Shown here: positions 33,772-44,500 of the stretch, one piece after another | How positions within the stretch are numbered: position 1 is the first letter of the stretch | Layout: each line of letters begins with the position of its first letter | Assembly: GCA_963576735.1 (NCBI GenBank) | Contig: OY755178.1 | Location: 1,798,001 to 1,862,000 of the forward strand | Length of the DNA stretch: 64,000 bases | Direction: 5' to 3' | Source: Bedellia somnulentella | Taxonomy: Eukaryota > Arthropoda > Insecta > Lepidoptera > Bedelliidae | Made by a program: the position numbers and the translations under genes | The notes under the pieces: generated by a model | The model's input: only the letters and a program-made list of their open reading frames with translations | The model's database searches: none | Told to the model about the DNA's origin: nothing

Positions 33772-34479
33772 AACTTTCCTTTACCTAAACCTCATCCTGT
33801 TATTTTGTAAATGAATGAATACTATTTATTACCAAATCCTATGTTCATAAATATAACACGCTTTTAGTGTAGTCAGAGTGTAAAACACATAATTCGACAG
33901 CTACTTTGGTGATTTAGCAGAAAAGATGATGAGGTCTCTTTGTAACCTGTTACTATGACAGTGAGACAATGGTTTAGTACACTTAAAGGGACGCCGTCCG
34001 TGGCCTGGTGGATAGGTGACTAGCTTTTCGGTCTGGAGGATACGGCCCCCGGATTATGTATCTTTAGCGACCGCGATTGTGTCGCAAGTTGCAATATTGT
34101 CGCTGTCAAAAGTGTCAAATCACATACAAATTTATGACATTGACAGCGACAATCGTGCAACTTGCGACACAATCGACAGTCGCAAAAGATACGTAATCAG
34201 GGGGTCGTATCCTCCAGACCGAAAAGCTAGTCAGCTATCCACCAGGCCACGGACGGCGTCCCTTTAAGTGGACTAAACCATTGTCTCACTGTCATAGTAA
34301 CAGGTTACAAAGAGACCTCATCATCTTTTCCGCTAAATCACCAAAGTAGCTGTCAAAACAACGCTAAAAGCGTTATTATATTATTATTAGCGTATTATAT
34401 TTATGAACATAGGATTTGTAAATAAATAGTATTCATTCATTTACAAAATAACAGGATGAGGCTTAGGTAAAGGAAAATT
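33772..34479. mobile_element. Fold-back element, ~340 bp arms
   Basis: The left arm (33772-34109) and right arm (34140-34479) are near-perfect reverse complements around a ~30-base loop. Shared blocks include CTTTACCTAAACCTCATCCT, ATGATGAGGTCTCTTTGTAA, GGGACGCCGTCCGTGGCCTG and TTTCGGTCTGGAGGATACG. The main mismatch is a 30-40 base block near 33865/34370. No coding frame of its own: an 83-codon frame at 34016 is a by-product. Confidence 0.85.
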
Positions 34480-34499
34480 GCAAGATAAATTTAAATTCG

Positions 34500-34687
34500 C
34501 ATGCATTCATATACTCACGCCATTAGTTCTCATTAGATTAGGCAGAGACTATCGATCGCCACTTTGTACGATCCTGACAAACCTCTCTAGCTTCGATGAC
34601 ATCCATCAATCTTCTCAGACATCCTCTCTTATTCTTCATACTTCGGACGCCTGCCTTTTTGAACACACTCTATGTGGTAGTTCTCTA
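34500..34687 (-). repeat. Family C, left part
   Basis: Reverse, CATTCATATACTCACGCC to GAACACACTCTATGTGG. The rest of this copy continues at 34939-34972 beyond a family A insertion. Confidence 0.75.
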
Positions 34688-34938
34688 GCTGTGTAGTGTC
34701 GGCTTAGAATAGCACTACCCCATTTCTTCCGGTGGGTGTATGTAAGAGGCGACTAACGGTATTGGGGCTTTTAAGGGATTTTTGGGCGATGCGGTTGGAG
34801 ACCCATCACCAACAACCTTTATTTTTACCATCTTTTCCCCACTATCATTTCCAAAAGTGGCTGAGGAATTTCTAATTCCCCAGCTCTGGCTACCCCTTCT
34901 AGGGAAATTTAGCCGTGAGTATATGTATGTATGTATGT
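34688..34938 (+). repeat. Family A inserted into family C
   Basis: Near-consensus forward copy. TCTATGTGGT (34669-34678) and TCTATTTGGT (34938-34947) flank it as a 9/10 duplication of family C sequence. Confidence 0.8.
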
Positions 34939-34972
34939 CTATTTGGTCTAGGTGTGTCCTCCGAGGTCGTCA
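34939..34972 (-). repeat. Family C, right part
   Basis: CTATTTGGTCTAGGTGTGTC then CTCCGAGGTCGTC: continuation of the copy interrupted at 34688. Confidence 0.65.
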
Positions 34973-35327
34973 CTGTTAAATATATTATTATGATAATTCA
35001 GTAAGCCAATTAAATTCAGTACGTAGCATTCGTAAAGGAATCGTATATTTGCAATTTGATAAGATAAAAATCTATAACAGTTCCGTATGGTTGTTATATT
35101 TTAATAATGAGTACCTATTAGTCATAAATTTTCCAGAAATTTTGTCGTCTAAAAGGAGGAAACCTTTGCCATGCCACTTATGAACACAATTGAATAAAAC
35201 TCCAGAGGGTTAACATAACTATTTGTAATGGCAATCCTTATCGACACTGAGAGTCTGCCTAACCCAGCCTGAACAAATGTCTTGACTCATGAGTATAAAC
35301 TAACGAGGAAAACATTAGTTAATATTA
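34973..35327. other. AT-rich spacer, no gene seen
   Basis: Nothing that I can support. Confidence 0.3.
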
Positions 35328-35604
35328 ACATACATACATATACTCACGGCTATAAATCCCTTGAAGGGGTAGCCAGAGCTAGGGAATGAGACATTCCTCA
35401 GCCACCTTTGGAAGTTGCGTGGGGAAAAGATGGTGAAATAAAGGTTGTTGGTGATGGGTCTCCAACCGCATCGCCCAAAAATCCCTTAAAAGCCCCAATA
35501 CCGTTAGTCACCTCTTACGATCCCATACGATCCTCTTACGATCTCTTACGTACACCCACCGGAAGAATTGGGGTAGTGCTATTCTAAGCCGACACTACAC
35601 AGCA
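35328..35604 (-). repeat. Family A with small local duplication
   Basis: Near-consensus reverse copy. A TCTTACGATC-type motif is repeated three times at 35513-35550, enlarging it by about 30 bases. Confidence 0.8.
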
Positions 35605-35610
35605 AATAAA

Positions 35611-35662
35611 ACATAATAGCTCAGTAGATAGAACACCGAATGTCGTGCAGACTATGAGGGTT
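35611..35662 (+). repeat. SINE B, head only
   Basis: AATAGCTCAGTAGATAGAAC (A box) and GAGGGTTCAAATTC (B box). The element then stops at the start of the RT fragment. Confidence 0.6.
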
Positions 35663-35669
35663 CAAATTC

Positions 35670-36535
35670 ATTATTTTTAATATATATATAAATGATTTAT
35701 GCCAGAAACAACTGTGTAACGATAAAATAGCCACTTTTGCTGATGATACGGTTGTAATTTTTGACGGATCTACATGGGATAAAGCCTATCAAATAGCTGA
35801 ACGAGAATTTTACAAAATTATGCAATGGTTAACCGAAAATTTATTAAGTTTGAATCTTGATAAAACCAAATATATAACGTTCAGCATTAGGAGTAACAAA
35901 CAACCTAGCCAAGACATGATTTTTAGGGCTCCTACGTGTACTGGGACACAACAATGTTCATGTTACATGGTAGCTAAAGCTAAATATATAAGTAACTTGG
36001 CGTAATAATTGACGAGAATTTAAGTTGGAAAGAACATATCAGGGTTCTAACAATGAGAATCAGGAAACTTATTTGTATTTTTAAGAAACTTTGACATTTG
36101 AGGGACCAAAAGATTATCAAAATGACTTATTACAGTTTATTCTTGGGGAGGATGTAATAAAACAACACTTATAAGCCTGGAAAGAGCACAGAGAGCGGTT
36201 ATAAAAGTGGCTAACTTCAAAGGGTTTCGATATCCTACATCACTTTTGTGTAACGAATTTCCAGTTTTGTCTGTTACAAAGATTTATATACAATAAGTGG
36301 TATTGATGCAACACTCACAAAGTAGAGAATCTGTGAACCAAAGAGTAAAATACAATGTTTACAAAACTCCACTCTGTAAAACTAAATTTTCTCAGGGTTG
36401 TACTTATTTTCGCGGTCCATATCTATATAACAAAATCTCAAAGGCTATTACTATTTCTAATATGACCTACAATACAATTACACTAGCTATTTATAATTAT
36501 ATCATAAAATTGGATTACACTGAAACTTAAAATCT
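35670..36535 (+). pseudogene. Non-LTR reverse-transcriptase fragment
   Basis: Decayed stretch of a Jockey/CR1-type reverse transcriptase. After a damaged YINDL, the frame reads KIATFADDTVVIFDGSTWDK. FADD is the catalytic RT motif (usual YADD or FADD). It continues EFYKIMQWLTENLLSLNLDK, TKYITFSIRSN and, after a stop and a frameshift, VIIDENLSWKEHI, which matches the 'LGV.ID..L.W..HI' motif after the RT core. There are multiple stops and shifts. It is truncated at both ends, with no endonuclease domain. Confidence 0.75.
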
Positions 36536-36610
36536 ACTGAATATATTATCCTAGTGAAAAATCAAAAGTAATTTACATTTTCCATAAGATTTTCTAAAGA
36601 CTGCCTGTGT

Positions 36611-36613
<3 letters not shown>

Positions 36614-36657
<44 letters not shown>

Positions 36658-36665
36658 GTGTATGT
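36614..36665. repeat. (TA)n/(TATG)n microsatellite
   Basis: About 17 TA units followed by TATGTATGTGTGTATGTG. Confidence 0.85.
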
Positions 36666-36910
36666 GGTTTATATGGACGTTACTTATGTTTGTTTATTGA
36701 TGAATATATATGTATGTGTTCATGTATTTCTCTGCTACCAACAATTATGTTCGTGTTTCTGTGTTATTCCAAGTGATGTTGGTTCTTCAGTGATGGAAGG
36801 CTTACCGCTACACTGGCCGGCAGCACATCAATCAAGTTTCCTTTTAGCTTCAAATCAGTGAAATGAGGAAACTCTGATCATTAGGCTGGAACTGGTGAGG
36901 TGTTCAGTCC

Positions 36911-37144
36911 TTAGTTCTTCCAAGTGGTTTGCTGGCTATTTTCAATATTTTGTGGAGATCTGAATGCATTCAGTCTGGGAACAATAATACGATTCCCTGT
37001 CCAAGGAATATCGTGTATTTTTATTCCTTTCTTTTCGTATTTTACTAATATCTTCGACAGCTGTTTGTCGGGTCCAATGCTCCCAAAGCACATCAAAGGT
37101 TTTTGTTTCCAGTGCGATAACTTTGCTATCGTCCACAATTTCAC
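36911..37144 (-). pseudogene. Unrecognised coding-like fragment
   Basis: Two overlapping - strand frames are open together. One reads QLSKILVKYEKKGIKIHDIP then WTGNRIIVPRLNAFRSPQNI, the other DDSKVIALETKTFDVLWEHW. The first looks like genuine protein. I cannot assign a family. It lies beside a dead retrotransposon and may belong to another one. Confidence 0.25.
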
Positions 37145-37578
37145 CGATTCACGCTGCTTCTATTTGTATCACAATACTCAAAATTATACAAATCAATTAC
37201 AATTTTCAATACGCCAATTCAATTCAAAAATCCAAAGCGCAAGTAGTGTTATTTTTATCTATCCGTCTACTCAATATATAGCAAAGGCTAAGGCTAAGCG
37301 CATACAGCCAAGAAACAAACACTTAATCATCTGGCGCGAACAGTATGTATTTAAATATATATAAGTATGTCAATTAGTATATCCATGTTTGATAAAGTTG
37401 TAAAATGCACATACATAAGAAATTAGCCTACCTTGCCGTAATACAGTGTTTTCACTAGTTCGGGGGTAGAATCAAAACTATTGTAACAAATACACCATAC
37501 TTTTGTTATGTGAATGTGATACATATCTTTAAATATTGTTACTGAAACTTTATTTGAATAAAACATTTTTAAAAACAT
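37145..37578. other. AT-rich spacer, no gene seen
   Basis: Nothing that I can support. Confidence 0.3.
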
Positions 37579-37712
37579 AGGCCTGCCCACTATCACGTGA
37601 GTACACTATCCGAATAAACGCGGGTTCTCTGAACACCAGTTGACAATAGCAAAAGTATAAGTACCTCTGCCAACCGCTTCGAGGATATATGGCGTGAACG
37701 TTTAAATTTTGA
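37579..37712 (+). repeat. SINE B, 3' half
   Basis: 5'-truncated forward copy from AGGCCTGCCCACTATCACGT to ATATGGCGTGAACG, with a diverged hairpin (CCAACCGCTTCGAGGATA). Confidence 0.7.
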
Positions 37713-38003
37713 TATTATTACTAAGTACTTCTGGAAATTGATGTCAACTGGGTGATTCAAACAAAATAAAGTAAAGAAGATATTAATATGGCATGTATTT
37801 AACGCGGCGACAAATTGATACCATTCCGGGTCGTAAAAAAACTGAAAATGGATAGTAAATAATCTACTTTGGCGACTAATTAGAGGTAGCATCTTAACTA
37901 GAAAGCGGCGGCTTTTTAATGGGTTTTGAGGTTTTATTTAAATTTTATCTGGCAGTGATTTTCTTTTGTGGCAATTGAATTTATTCTAAGGCGACAAACT
38001 ATT

Positions 38004-38474
38004 CGAATCCCTCTTCCCTCTTCGAATCCGTGGTGAAATCCGTTCTGCTCTTTGGCTGTGAAACGTGGAGAGTGACAAAGGGGCTGACGAATAAGCTCCA
38101 AGTCTTCGTCAACAAGTCCCTGAGGTCAATCCTCCGCATTTACTGGCCAATGACAATCCGGAACGTGGACCTGTGGAACCAATGCCAGCAGACTCCAGTT
38201 GTGACTGACATCGCACTGAGAAAATGGAGGTGGATGGGGCACACATTTCGAAGAGGGACCACAAACGCCAGCATCGCATTCGAGTGGAAACCACCGGACG
38301 GCAAGCGAGCCCGCGGCCGTCCCGTACACACTTGGCGCCGGAGCGTGGAGAGCGAGCTGCGAGCGGCGGGACTGAGTTGGAGTGCGGCCAGGGAAGTCGC
38401 AGCAGACAGGAAGGCGTGGCGGGAGCTTGTGCAGGCCCTGTGCACCAGTGGGGTGCCATAGGACGACAACAACA
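38004..38474 (+). mobile_element. 5'-truncated LINE insertion with intact tail ORF
   Basis: A GC-rich island in AT-rich DNA, flanked by the exact 10 bp duplication ACAAACTATT (37994-38003 and 38475-38484). Ends in a short (CAA)n tail. Sharp composition change and intact duplication indicate a fairly recent insertion. Confidence 0.8.
38030..38461 (+). pseudogene. LINE reverse-transcriptase C-terminus
   Basis: 143 open codons read VKSVLLFGCETWRVTKGLTN, KLQVFVNKSLRSILRIYWP, ALRKWRWMGHTFRRGTTNAS, GKRARGRPVHTWRRSVESEL and end in TAG. This is the C-terminal region of RTE/L2-like endonuclease/reverse-transcriptase proteins: 'YG.ETW', 'F.N..LR.IL...WP', 'W.W.GH.LR', 'RGRP..TWRR'. The catalytic YADD domain lies upstream and was lost by 5' truncation. 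GC content is far above that of the surroundings, and the frame is unbroken. It differs from family C (GC bias, CAA tail). Confidence 0.8.
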
Positions 38475-38484
38475 ACAAACTATT

Positions 38485-39260
38485 GGCGGATAAAAAAATT
38501 AAAATAGGCTTTCATAAATTCTAAAATGGGGTTGTCTATAAACATGACCAAGGTCTGAAATAAATACAAACAAGATCTTAAAAAAAAATTGCATCTGCCC
38601 ATTAAGCTGGGTGAAGCAACTATTAACCTAACCTAATTTATTTTATTTTTATTATTTTTTACTTCAATACACATAATATGTAATTTACCTAATATTATAG
38701 TCACAAAAATAAAAAAGCGAGCGAGCGCATTTGCCGCCTTTTAAAGAATTTACGAATCTGCAAACAATATTCTAATATCCAAATACATTATTATAATACC
38801 CATTTTCAGTTTTAAAGCTATCTAAAAATCGCTGCCAGATGTGGATTTTTATAATGAAATCCAATAGTTGCCAGTGAAGAATGTATGATATCCCCTCGGA
38901 AAAATTAGTCGCCACATTAGGTTTTATAATACCTTAACCAGTTTTACACTGATCCCGCTTGATATATTTGATACCTTACAGTAGCAGCCATTTTTTTAGT
39001 TTTTTGATCTTAGCATTTTGTTGCTTGTATAGTTTAATAGTTGCTAAGATATTTAATCACTGCAAAGTTAGTTTTTTTGTGACTTAATAGAAAGTTGGCA
39101 AAAAAGGATTTCAGTTGCCGTGTTAAATATTTGCCTATTAATATTACTGATCGAGTCACATCCCCTATGACTCACTCCGGGACAGCACCTATGAACATTA
39201 TTATCAGCATCATAACTGACCGCTATGATTCATTGGTTATCTAGCTATCTTCTAGCCTTT
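38485..39260. other. AT-rich spacer, no gene seen
   Basis: Includes AACCTAACCTAA near 38625 and GCGAGCGAGCGCA near 38717, scraps like those of family I. No gene. Confidence 0.35.
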
Positions 39261-39561
39261 ATTATCAGCATGACTAGCACGACTGACCTTTGAACTAGAT
39301 ATCTTGTGGTATACAACAGCTATCTCTTTCCCACTTACATAGTATCGTATACTTTTATCTCATTCTAAAAGACAGAGTAACGATAAAATCACGGTCGTGC
39401 TAGGTCTCCTGTATAGCAAGTACGAGCGCTATTGTATCGACATGATAACGGTTAGAATGAGATGGCAGTATACGATACTAAGTAAGTGCGTAAGAGATGG
39501 CTGCTTTATCCCACGCGATAACTAGTTTAAACACGGCTCGTGCTTGCCCTGCTGATGGAAT
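39261..39561. mobile_element. MITE F, inverted-repeat element
   Basis: The left arm (39261-39372) and right arm (39440-39561) pair imperfectly over ACATAGTATCGTATAC..., CATCTCATTCTAA and GCACGA(G/C). A single arm occurs at the left edge of the window. Non-autonomous. Confidence 0.65.
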
Positions 39562-39865
39562 ATTTATTCTGATTACATACACATATTTCGAGTAAGAATG
39601 TCTGAAGGGGTGGGAGGGTTACTAATAGTTCTGAATACTACGTGTGTTTAACTTTTTGCCTGATTACTATTAACATAACTTTCTAAAATAGACAGGAGTG
39701 CGATTTCAGTGAGAAAAAAGGGTGTATTAGTAACAAAGTAAGTATTATAAATTATAATATGATAGAAGGCAAGACAGGCGATTGCGCCGCGCCGCTTTGT
39801 ACGAATCAATTATGTCTCATTCGAGATTTCGAGTGCTGTGTGCTCTGTGTCATACAAACAAGCAT

Positions 39866-40083
39866 ACTCATAGATATAAATTCCATAAAGTTGTAGTGAA
39901 GCCATAACGCGCAATACCTTAGCTATTTGTGGATGTTGAGTAGGGAAATAAAGGATCTTTTGGTGAAGGGTCTCCAGCCACATCCCTCAACCATCACAGA
40001 AATAGCTTCAATAGCCTATGTTGCCTTTTAAGAAACCAGGAAAAGAAATGGGTTGGTGCTATTTTAAGTTGACACTACACAGC
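39866..40083 (-). repeat. Family A, degenerate
   Basis: Reverse. GGTCTCCAGCCACATCCCTC and GTTGACACTACACAGCC are recognisable. Confidence 0.55.
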
Positions 40084-40190
40084 CACGATCTCATATCTAG
40101 TATATATTTCAGATGATTACCTGAGCCTGAGGCGTGTGAGAGCAATTATGTCAAGCAAGACCGTAGTAAAAGACCGTGAGATTATTCACA

Positions 40191-40689
40191 TAAAGTGCCC
40201 AGTACACAATGGCCCACGATGGGCCACGCTTCGCAATTGGCAATTGTAGGCCACGATCAATTGGTGTTCACACAATGGCCCATTGCTCATTACTGCCTGG
40301 CAATCCACTTGCGACGGACGTCGAAATAATCATGGTTGCAGCTATTTATTTATTATTATGTATGTAATTTATTTTATTTATGGCGCTATTTACGTTATTT
40401 TTACGTCATATAGTAATTATAAATACATTTTGCAATAAAATATTCTAAAAAGGTATAAGTATCTATGAGCGGTCGGTGACGAACTAAACAATGGCCCATT
40501 GTGGAAACACCACCGGCCATGCTACGCCACGATTCCTTTGAAGTGTGCCCGAAAAACCGACAACTTCGCCATTGCGCGCCATTGCCCGCCACGATCGGCA
40601 ATTGTCCGCCATCATGCTTCATTGCCCCCTGTACACAGTGGCGATGGCGAGCAGTGGGCCATCGTCTGCCATTGTGTACTGGCCGCTTA
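40191..40689. mobile_element. Harbinger-type MITE with TAA duplication
   Basis: Ends AGTGCCCAGTACACAATGGC and (reverse complement) AGCGGCCAGTACACAATGGC are inverted repeats. TAA stands on both outer sides (before 40191 and after 40689), as for PIF/Harbinger elements. Subterminal regions are packed with ATGGCCCA / CCATTGC-like motifs. The several overlapping frames here (about 100 codons) are artefacts of this GC-rich repetitive DNA. Confidence 0.6.
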
Positions 40690-40700
40690 AGATGTTTCAT

Positions 40701-40948
40701 GCCGCGGACTGCCGGCTTAGAATATCACTACCACTTTCTACCCACGGGTGGCGTAAGAGGCGACGGCGACAAGGGTATGGGGCTTTTTTAAGTGGTTTCT
40801 AGGCGATGCGGTTGGAGACCCATTACCGACGATACTTTATTTCTACCATCTTGTCCCCTATCAACTTCCAAATTTGCCTGAGGAGTGTCTAGCTCTGAAA
40901 GCTCTGGCTACCCCTTTTTGTCATTTATGGTCGTGCGTATATTGTATT
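40701..40948 (+). repeat. Family A retroposon
   Basis: Diverged forward copy (CTGCCGGCTTAGAATATCAC to GGTCGTGCGTATATTG), directly followed by a younger copy in the same orientation. Confidence 0.75.
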
Positions 40949-40954
40949 GTATTG

Positions 40955-41203
40955 CTGTGTAGTGTCGGCTTAGAATAACACTACCCCATTTCTGCCGGTG
41001 AGTGTACGTAAGAGGCGACTAACGGTATTGGGGCTTTTAAGGGATTTTTGGGCGATGTGGTTGGAGACCCATCACCAACAACCTTTATTTTGCCATCTTT
41101 TCCCCACTCAACTTTCCAAAAGTGGCTGAGGAACTTCTAGTTCCTTAGCTCTGGCTACCCCTTCTTGGGATCTATAGCCGTGAGTATATGTATGTATGTA
41201 TGT
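40955..41203 (+). repeat. Family A retroposon
   Basis: Near-consensus forward copy inserted in the TGTATTG tail of the previous one. It ends about 255 bases before the lipocalin start codon, so it lies in the upstream region of that gene. Confidence 0.85.
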
Positions 41204-41459
41204 GTATTTATGTATGTCATACTTCTTTGATTTATAGGAATGGCTAGTACAAAAATGATTTAATTTTGCTTGCAGTCTAACGTCAAACTACGCGATTTCT
41301 AGTAATTGTTTTTGATGATTTCACCAAAACGATAAGAAGTTAACATGAGTAATAACTTATCGGCCATATAGATAATCTTCACGATACGCTAAATAAATAA
41401 GGAGGTTATAAATTTTTCGAACATTCGATAAAAATATTTTATAGATTTAACTAGTCACC

Positions 41460-41585
41460 ATGAGTCCAAAAATTGGATTTTTTGTCTTGCTTCTGTGTGT
41501 GAGTGGTGGTTTAAGCCAAATTACCGGGAATGGTGTTTGTCAAAACTTATTTTTTAATCCTGTTCCGAACTTCAATTTTAATCAG
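41460..41585 (+). CDS. Lipocalin exon 1
   Basis: 42 codons: signal peptide, then GNGVCQNLFFNPVPNFNFNQ. The ATG (context CACCATGAG) is the first in frame. Donor GTATTT at 41586, phase 0. Confidence 0.85.
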
Positions 41586-44500
41586 GTATTTATTTTAGTA
41601 CATATAATCATGGCACCGACGCCAATGTTCCTATTGGGGTGGACAGAGATTATCGATTGCCACATGCATTGTGCGATCCTGGCAAATATCTGTGGCTTCA
41701 ATGACATCCATCAATCTTTTCATACAATATATTTTATTCTACGCTAGCCTTGGAAAGGTGCATTGCCTATTTTATGCTTTATTACTTTAGAATGTTAAAA
41801 TAACACGTATCGTATAAATGAAAAAAAAACTCACTTTTGTTCATATCTAAATTAATATATCTCTGTTTATTATTTAAACTCTCACTTTGTAAAGCTGAGA
41901 GAGGCAAGTCTAAAAAGTTAAACTTGTTCTGTGAGTGTGGATATGTTTTGGCTATTTTTAGGTTTGGAAACCACAAAAATAATCATTTTTATTTACACCT
42001 AAATTATTTTTTCTAAAATAATACTTACTTTATTTTACATACCTTTCTTACTCACGACTATACAATCAACAAAGTGCTTCCAAGGCTTCAGAATAACTTG
42101 TCTTTTTTTAATAAATAAAGGAATCCCCACATGAGGTTTTCATGAACAAAAAGATTTAAATTTGTCTTTCTTTCCTTTCCTTTTTTGAAACTTGGTAGGG
42201 AAACAATTATTGGACGAAGAATTTCCAGTCACATTGCCAGACAAATCCTTAAAAATGCCCAATACTTTCATACGAATAAATTACAATTGCTCCCGTAAAA
42301 ACCCCTCGGTAATACTCACAATTCCTAAATTTCTTGAGTGGTTGAGTAGATACAGATATCTAGATTGTAGCTGCCTTATTTTGGGATAGAAGTAAGTAAG
42401 TTGGCTTGGAATAACATAAACTCATTTCTTAACGCGGGAGTCGTTTGAGCCTATTTTCTGTCTTTTCATAATCACAATCCTTTAGATTACAAACTTTTCC
42501 CGGTCAACTTTCTGAGGAATTTAATATTCCAAAGAATTCTGAAGCTCTGGCAAACCCTTCTTAAGACAAAGAGAAAATTTATTAATATTTTGATTTCTAA
42601 CTGAAAAACATCTATTTCTTTTATTCCTACAGTTCTCAGGAAGATGGAATGTAATCCAAAGAACCGCTGACACCTACGAAAGAGGTGATTGCTCCACCGT
42701 AGATTACACGCCGACCGCAGCAACTTCATTTGGGTTGGTGAGCAAACACATATACGACAGGAACCCGTACTATAGAAACGGAACCCTGACCAGACCCGCC
42801 AATATATCGAATGGAACTTTATACGTCGATTATAATACCAACGGTAAGTGTACACACATATATTTGTGGGAACAGCAAAGATACACTGGCCAGTACACCC
42901 TGCTGTGTACCAACTTATAATTTGTATCTATGCTTAACTCGAAAAACATTTACACTCCACGATGTAGGAATATGAGTGAGACGCTGCTATGTGCGAGTGA
43001 GTCCGCCGTAGTGTGCCTGTGCGCTCTAACATGAGTCCCACATATTCATGATTAAAATAGCCGAAAAAGGGTAGTTATTAGTTTAGGATTGGGCCCAGCC
43101 ACTTTTAGAAGTAGAATGCTAAAAAGATTGCTGAGTAAAAAGTGATTAGGGAGACGTTGTCACCTGGTATTCTAAGTACCTACTCGCGTTTTTCTTGCAC
43201 AGTGTACTCACGTGATATGGGGCAGGCCTCTCACGTTTTTGTATAAATACATTGTCACCTAACTACTAGACCACTACATACACATATGACATTAAAGAAA
43301 AAACTTATTGGTTTAGGCCCGACCCAGGATTTGACCTCTCGCCTGTCTGCATGCTAGGCGGGGTTCTACCCATTTAGCTATCACAGTTATACGTTACATC
43401 AGATTAATTGATTAAGTGACACAATTAAATACTCTTAATCTATAACATTTTTATTAGATAAAGGACTAATATTGGGTTGATAAAACTCTTTATAGACTTC
43501 ATTGTTATCACTTGTCCTTGGCGCATTTATTTTGACACGATGGGTGTTATTCAAATACCTATGTGTACACAGTTAAACCAATCATAATGAATTTTTTTAA
43601 TGCACATTCGGTAGGTCTGAGTATAGGATTATAACTTTTTTTATACTCCTAAGTGATAAGGGGCCGATAACATTTTATTTTAATTTTTTCGACTTGAAAT
43701 TCCCTAGTTTTTTTTTGCTAAAATAACGTTTGCCGACTTAGCTAATTATAACAAAAAAGATATTAACTATTTATTTATTTTCTAGTGCACCCCTCCAGGG
43801 CGTATTATTTAGTTCTAGCTACTGATTACAACAACTACGCTTTGGTGTGCACCTGTTACACCGATTCGGTCAGATATCAACGTAAGTATAAATATTTTAA
43901 ATCTTTTTGTTCATGAAAACCTCATGTGGGGATTATTACTAATAATTAAAGAATAAATAAAGGAAAGAAAAATTTCGACACAGGCGGGGATCGAACCCGC
44001 GACCTCGGGTAAACGCCCCGACGCTCTGCCAACTGAGCTACCGTGTCAATTGGCTGCCAGTGCGAAATTCTTCTATCCTTTATTTCTTTTACACGTTTAA
44101 GTAGTGTTTGCGTTTCCTACCTCCGAATTATTACTAAGTATAATTAAGTAAGTATAAATATTTTTTATACTTTTAAACTTGTCATTTTCATCATCTTCAT
44201 CAGCCAATAGGCACACACTACTGGATATAGGACTCCCCAAAGATCTTTACATAGACCGGGTCTATGATGTCCTCATCCATTAGCTTCCTGCGATCTGGGA
44301 CAGCCCTGCCCATTGTGACTTAAGTTTTGCAACTCTTCGGGCTATGCCAGTTACCCCAGTCCTTCTACGGATCTCCTGGTAGTGGATTCGAAACTCCTAA
44401 AATAGCCCTCTCCATCACCCTTTGGTTGACTCGGATCCACCTGACGAGGCCCATTGTAATAGACCGCGTCTCTGTGCTGTATAAATTTGTACCACTTATT

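Noticed and set aside
34016..34267. 83-codon frame in the fold-back
   Set aside because: Spans the palindrome centre; the peptide reflects the inverted arms, and no protein family is recognisable.
36607..36861. 84-codon frame starting MLYIYIYIYI
   Set aside because: Begins in a TA microsatellite and continues into non-coding sequence.
38109..38478. Three - strand frames of 67-116 codons
   Set aside because: GC-rich shadow frames opposite the LINE reverse-transcriptase C-terminus.
40401..40802. Four overlapping frames of 63-99 codons
   Set aside because: They are produced by the repeated CCATTGC/ATGGCCCA words of the Harbinger-type MITE on both strands.
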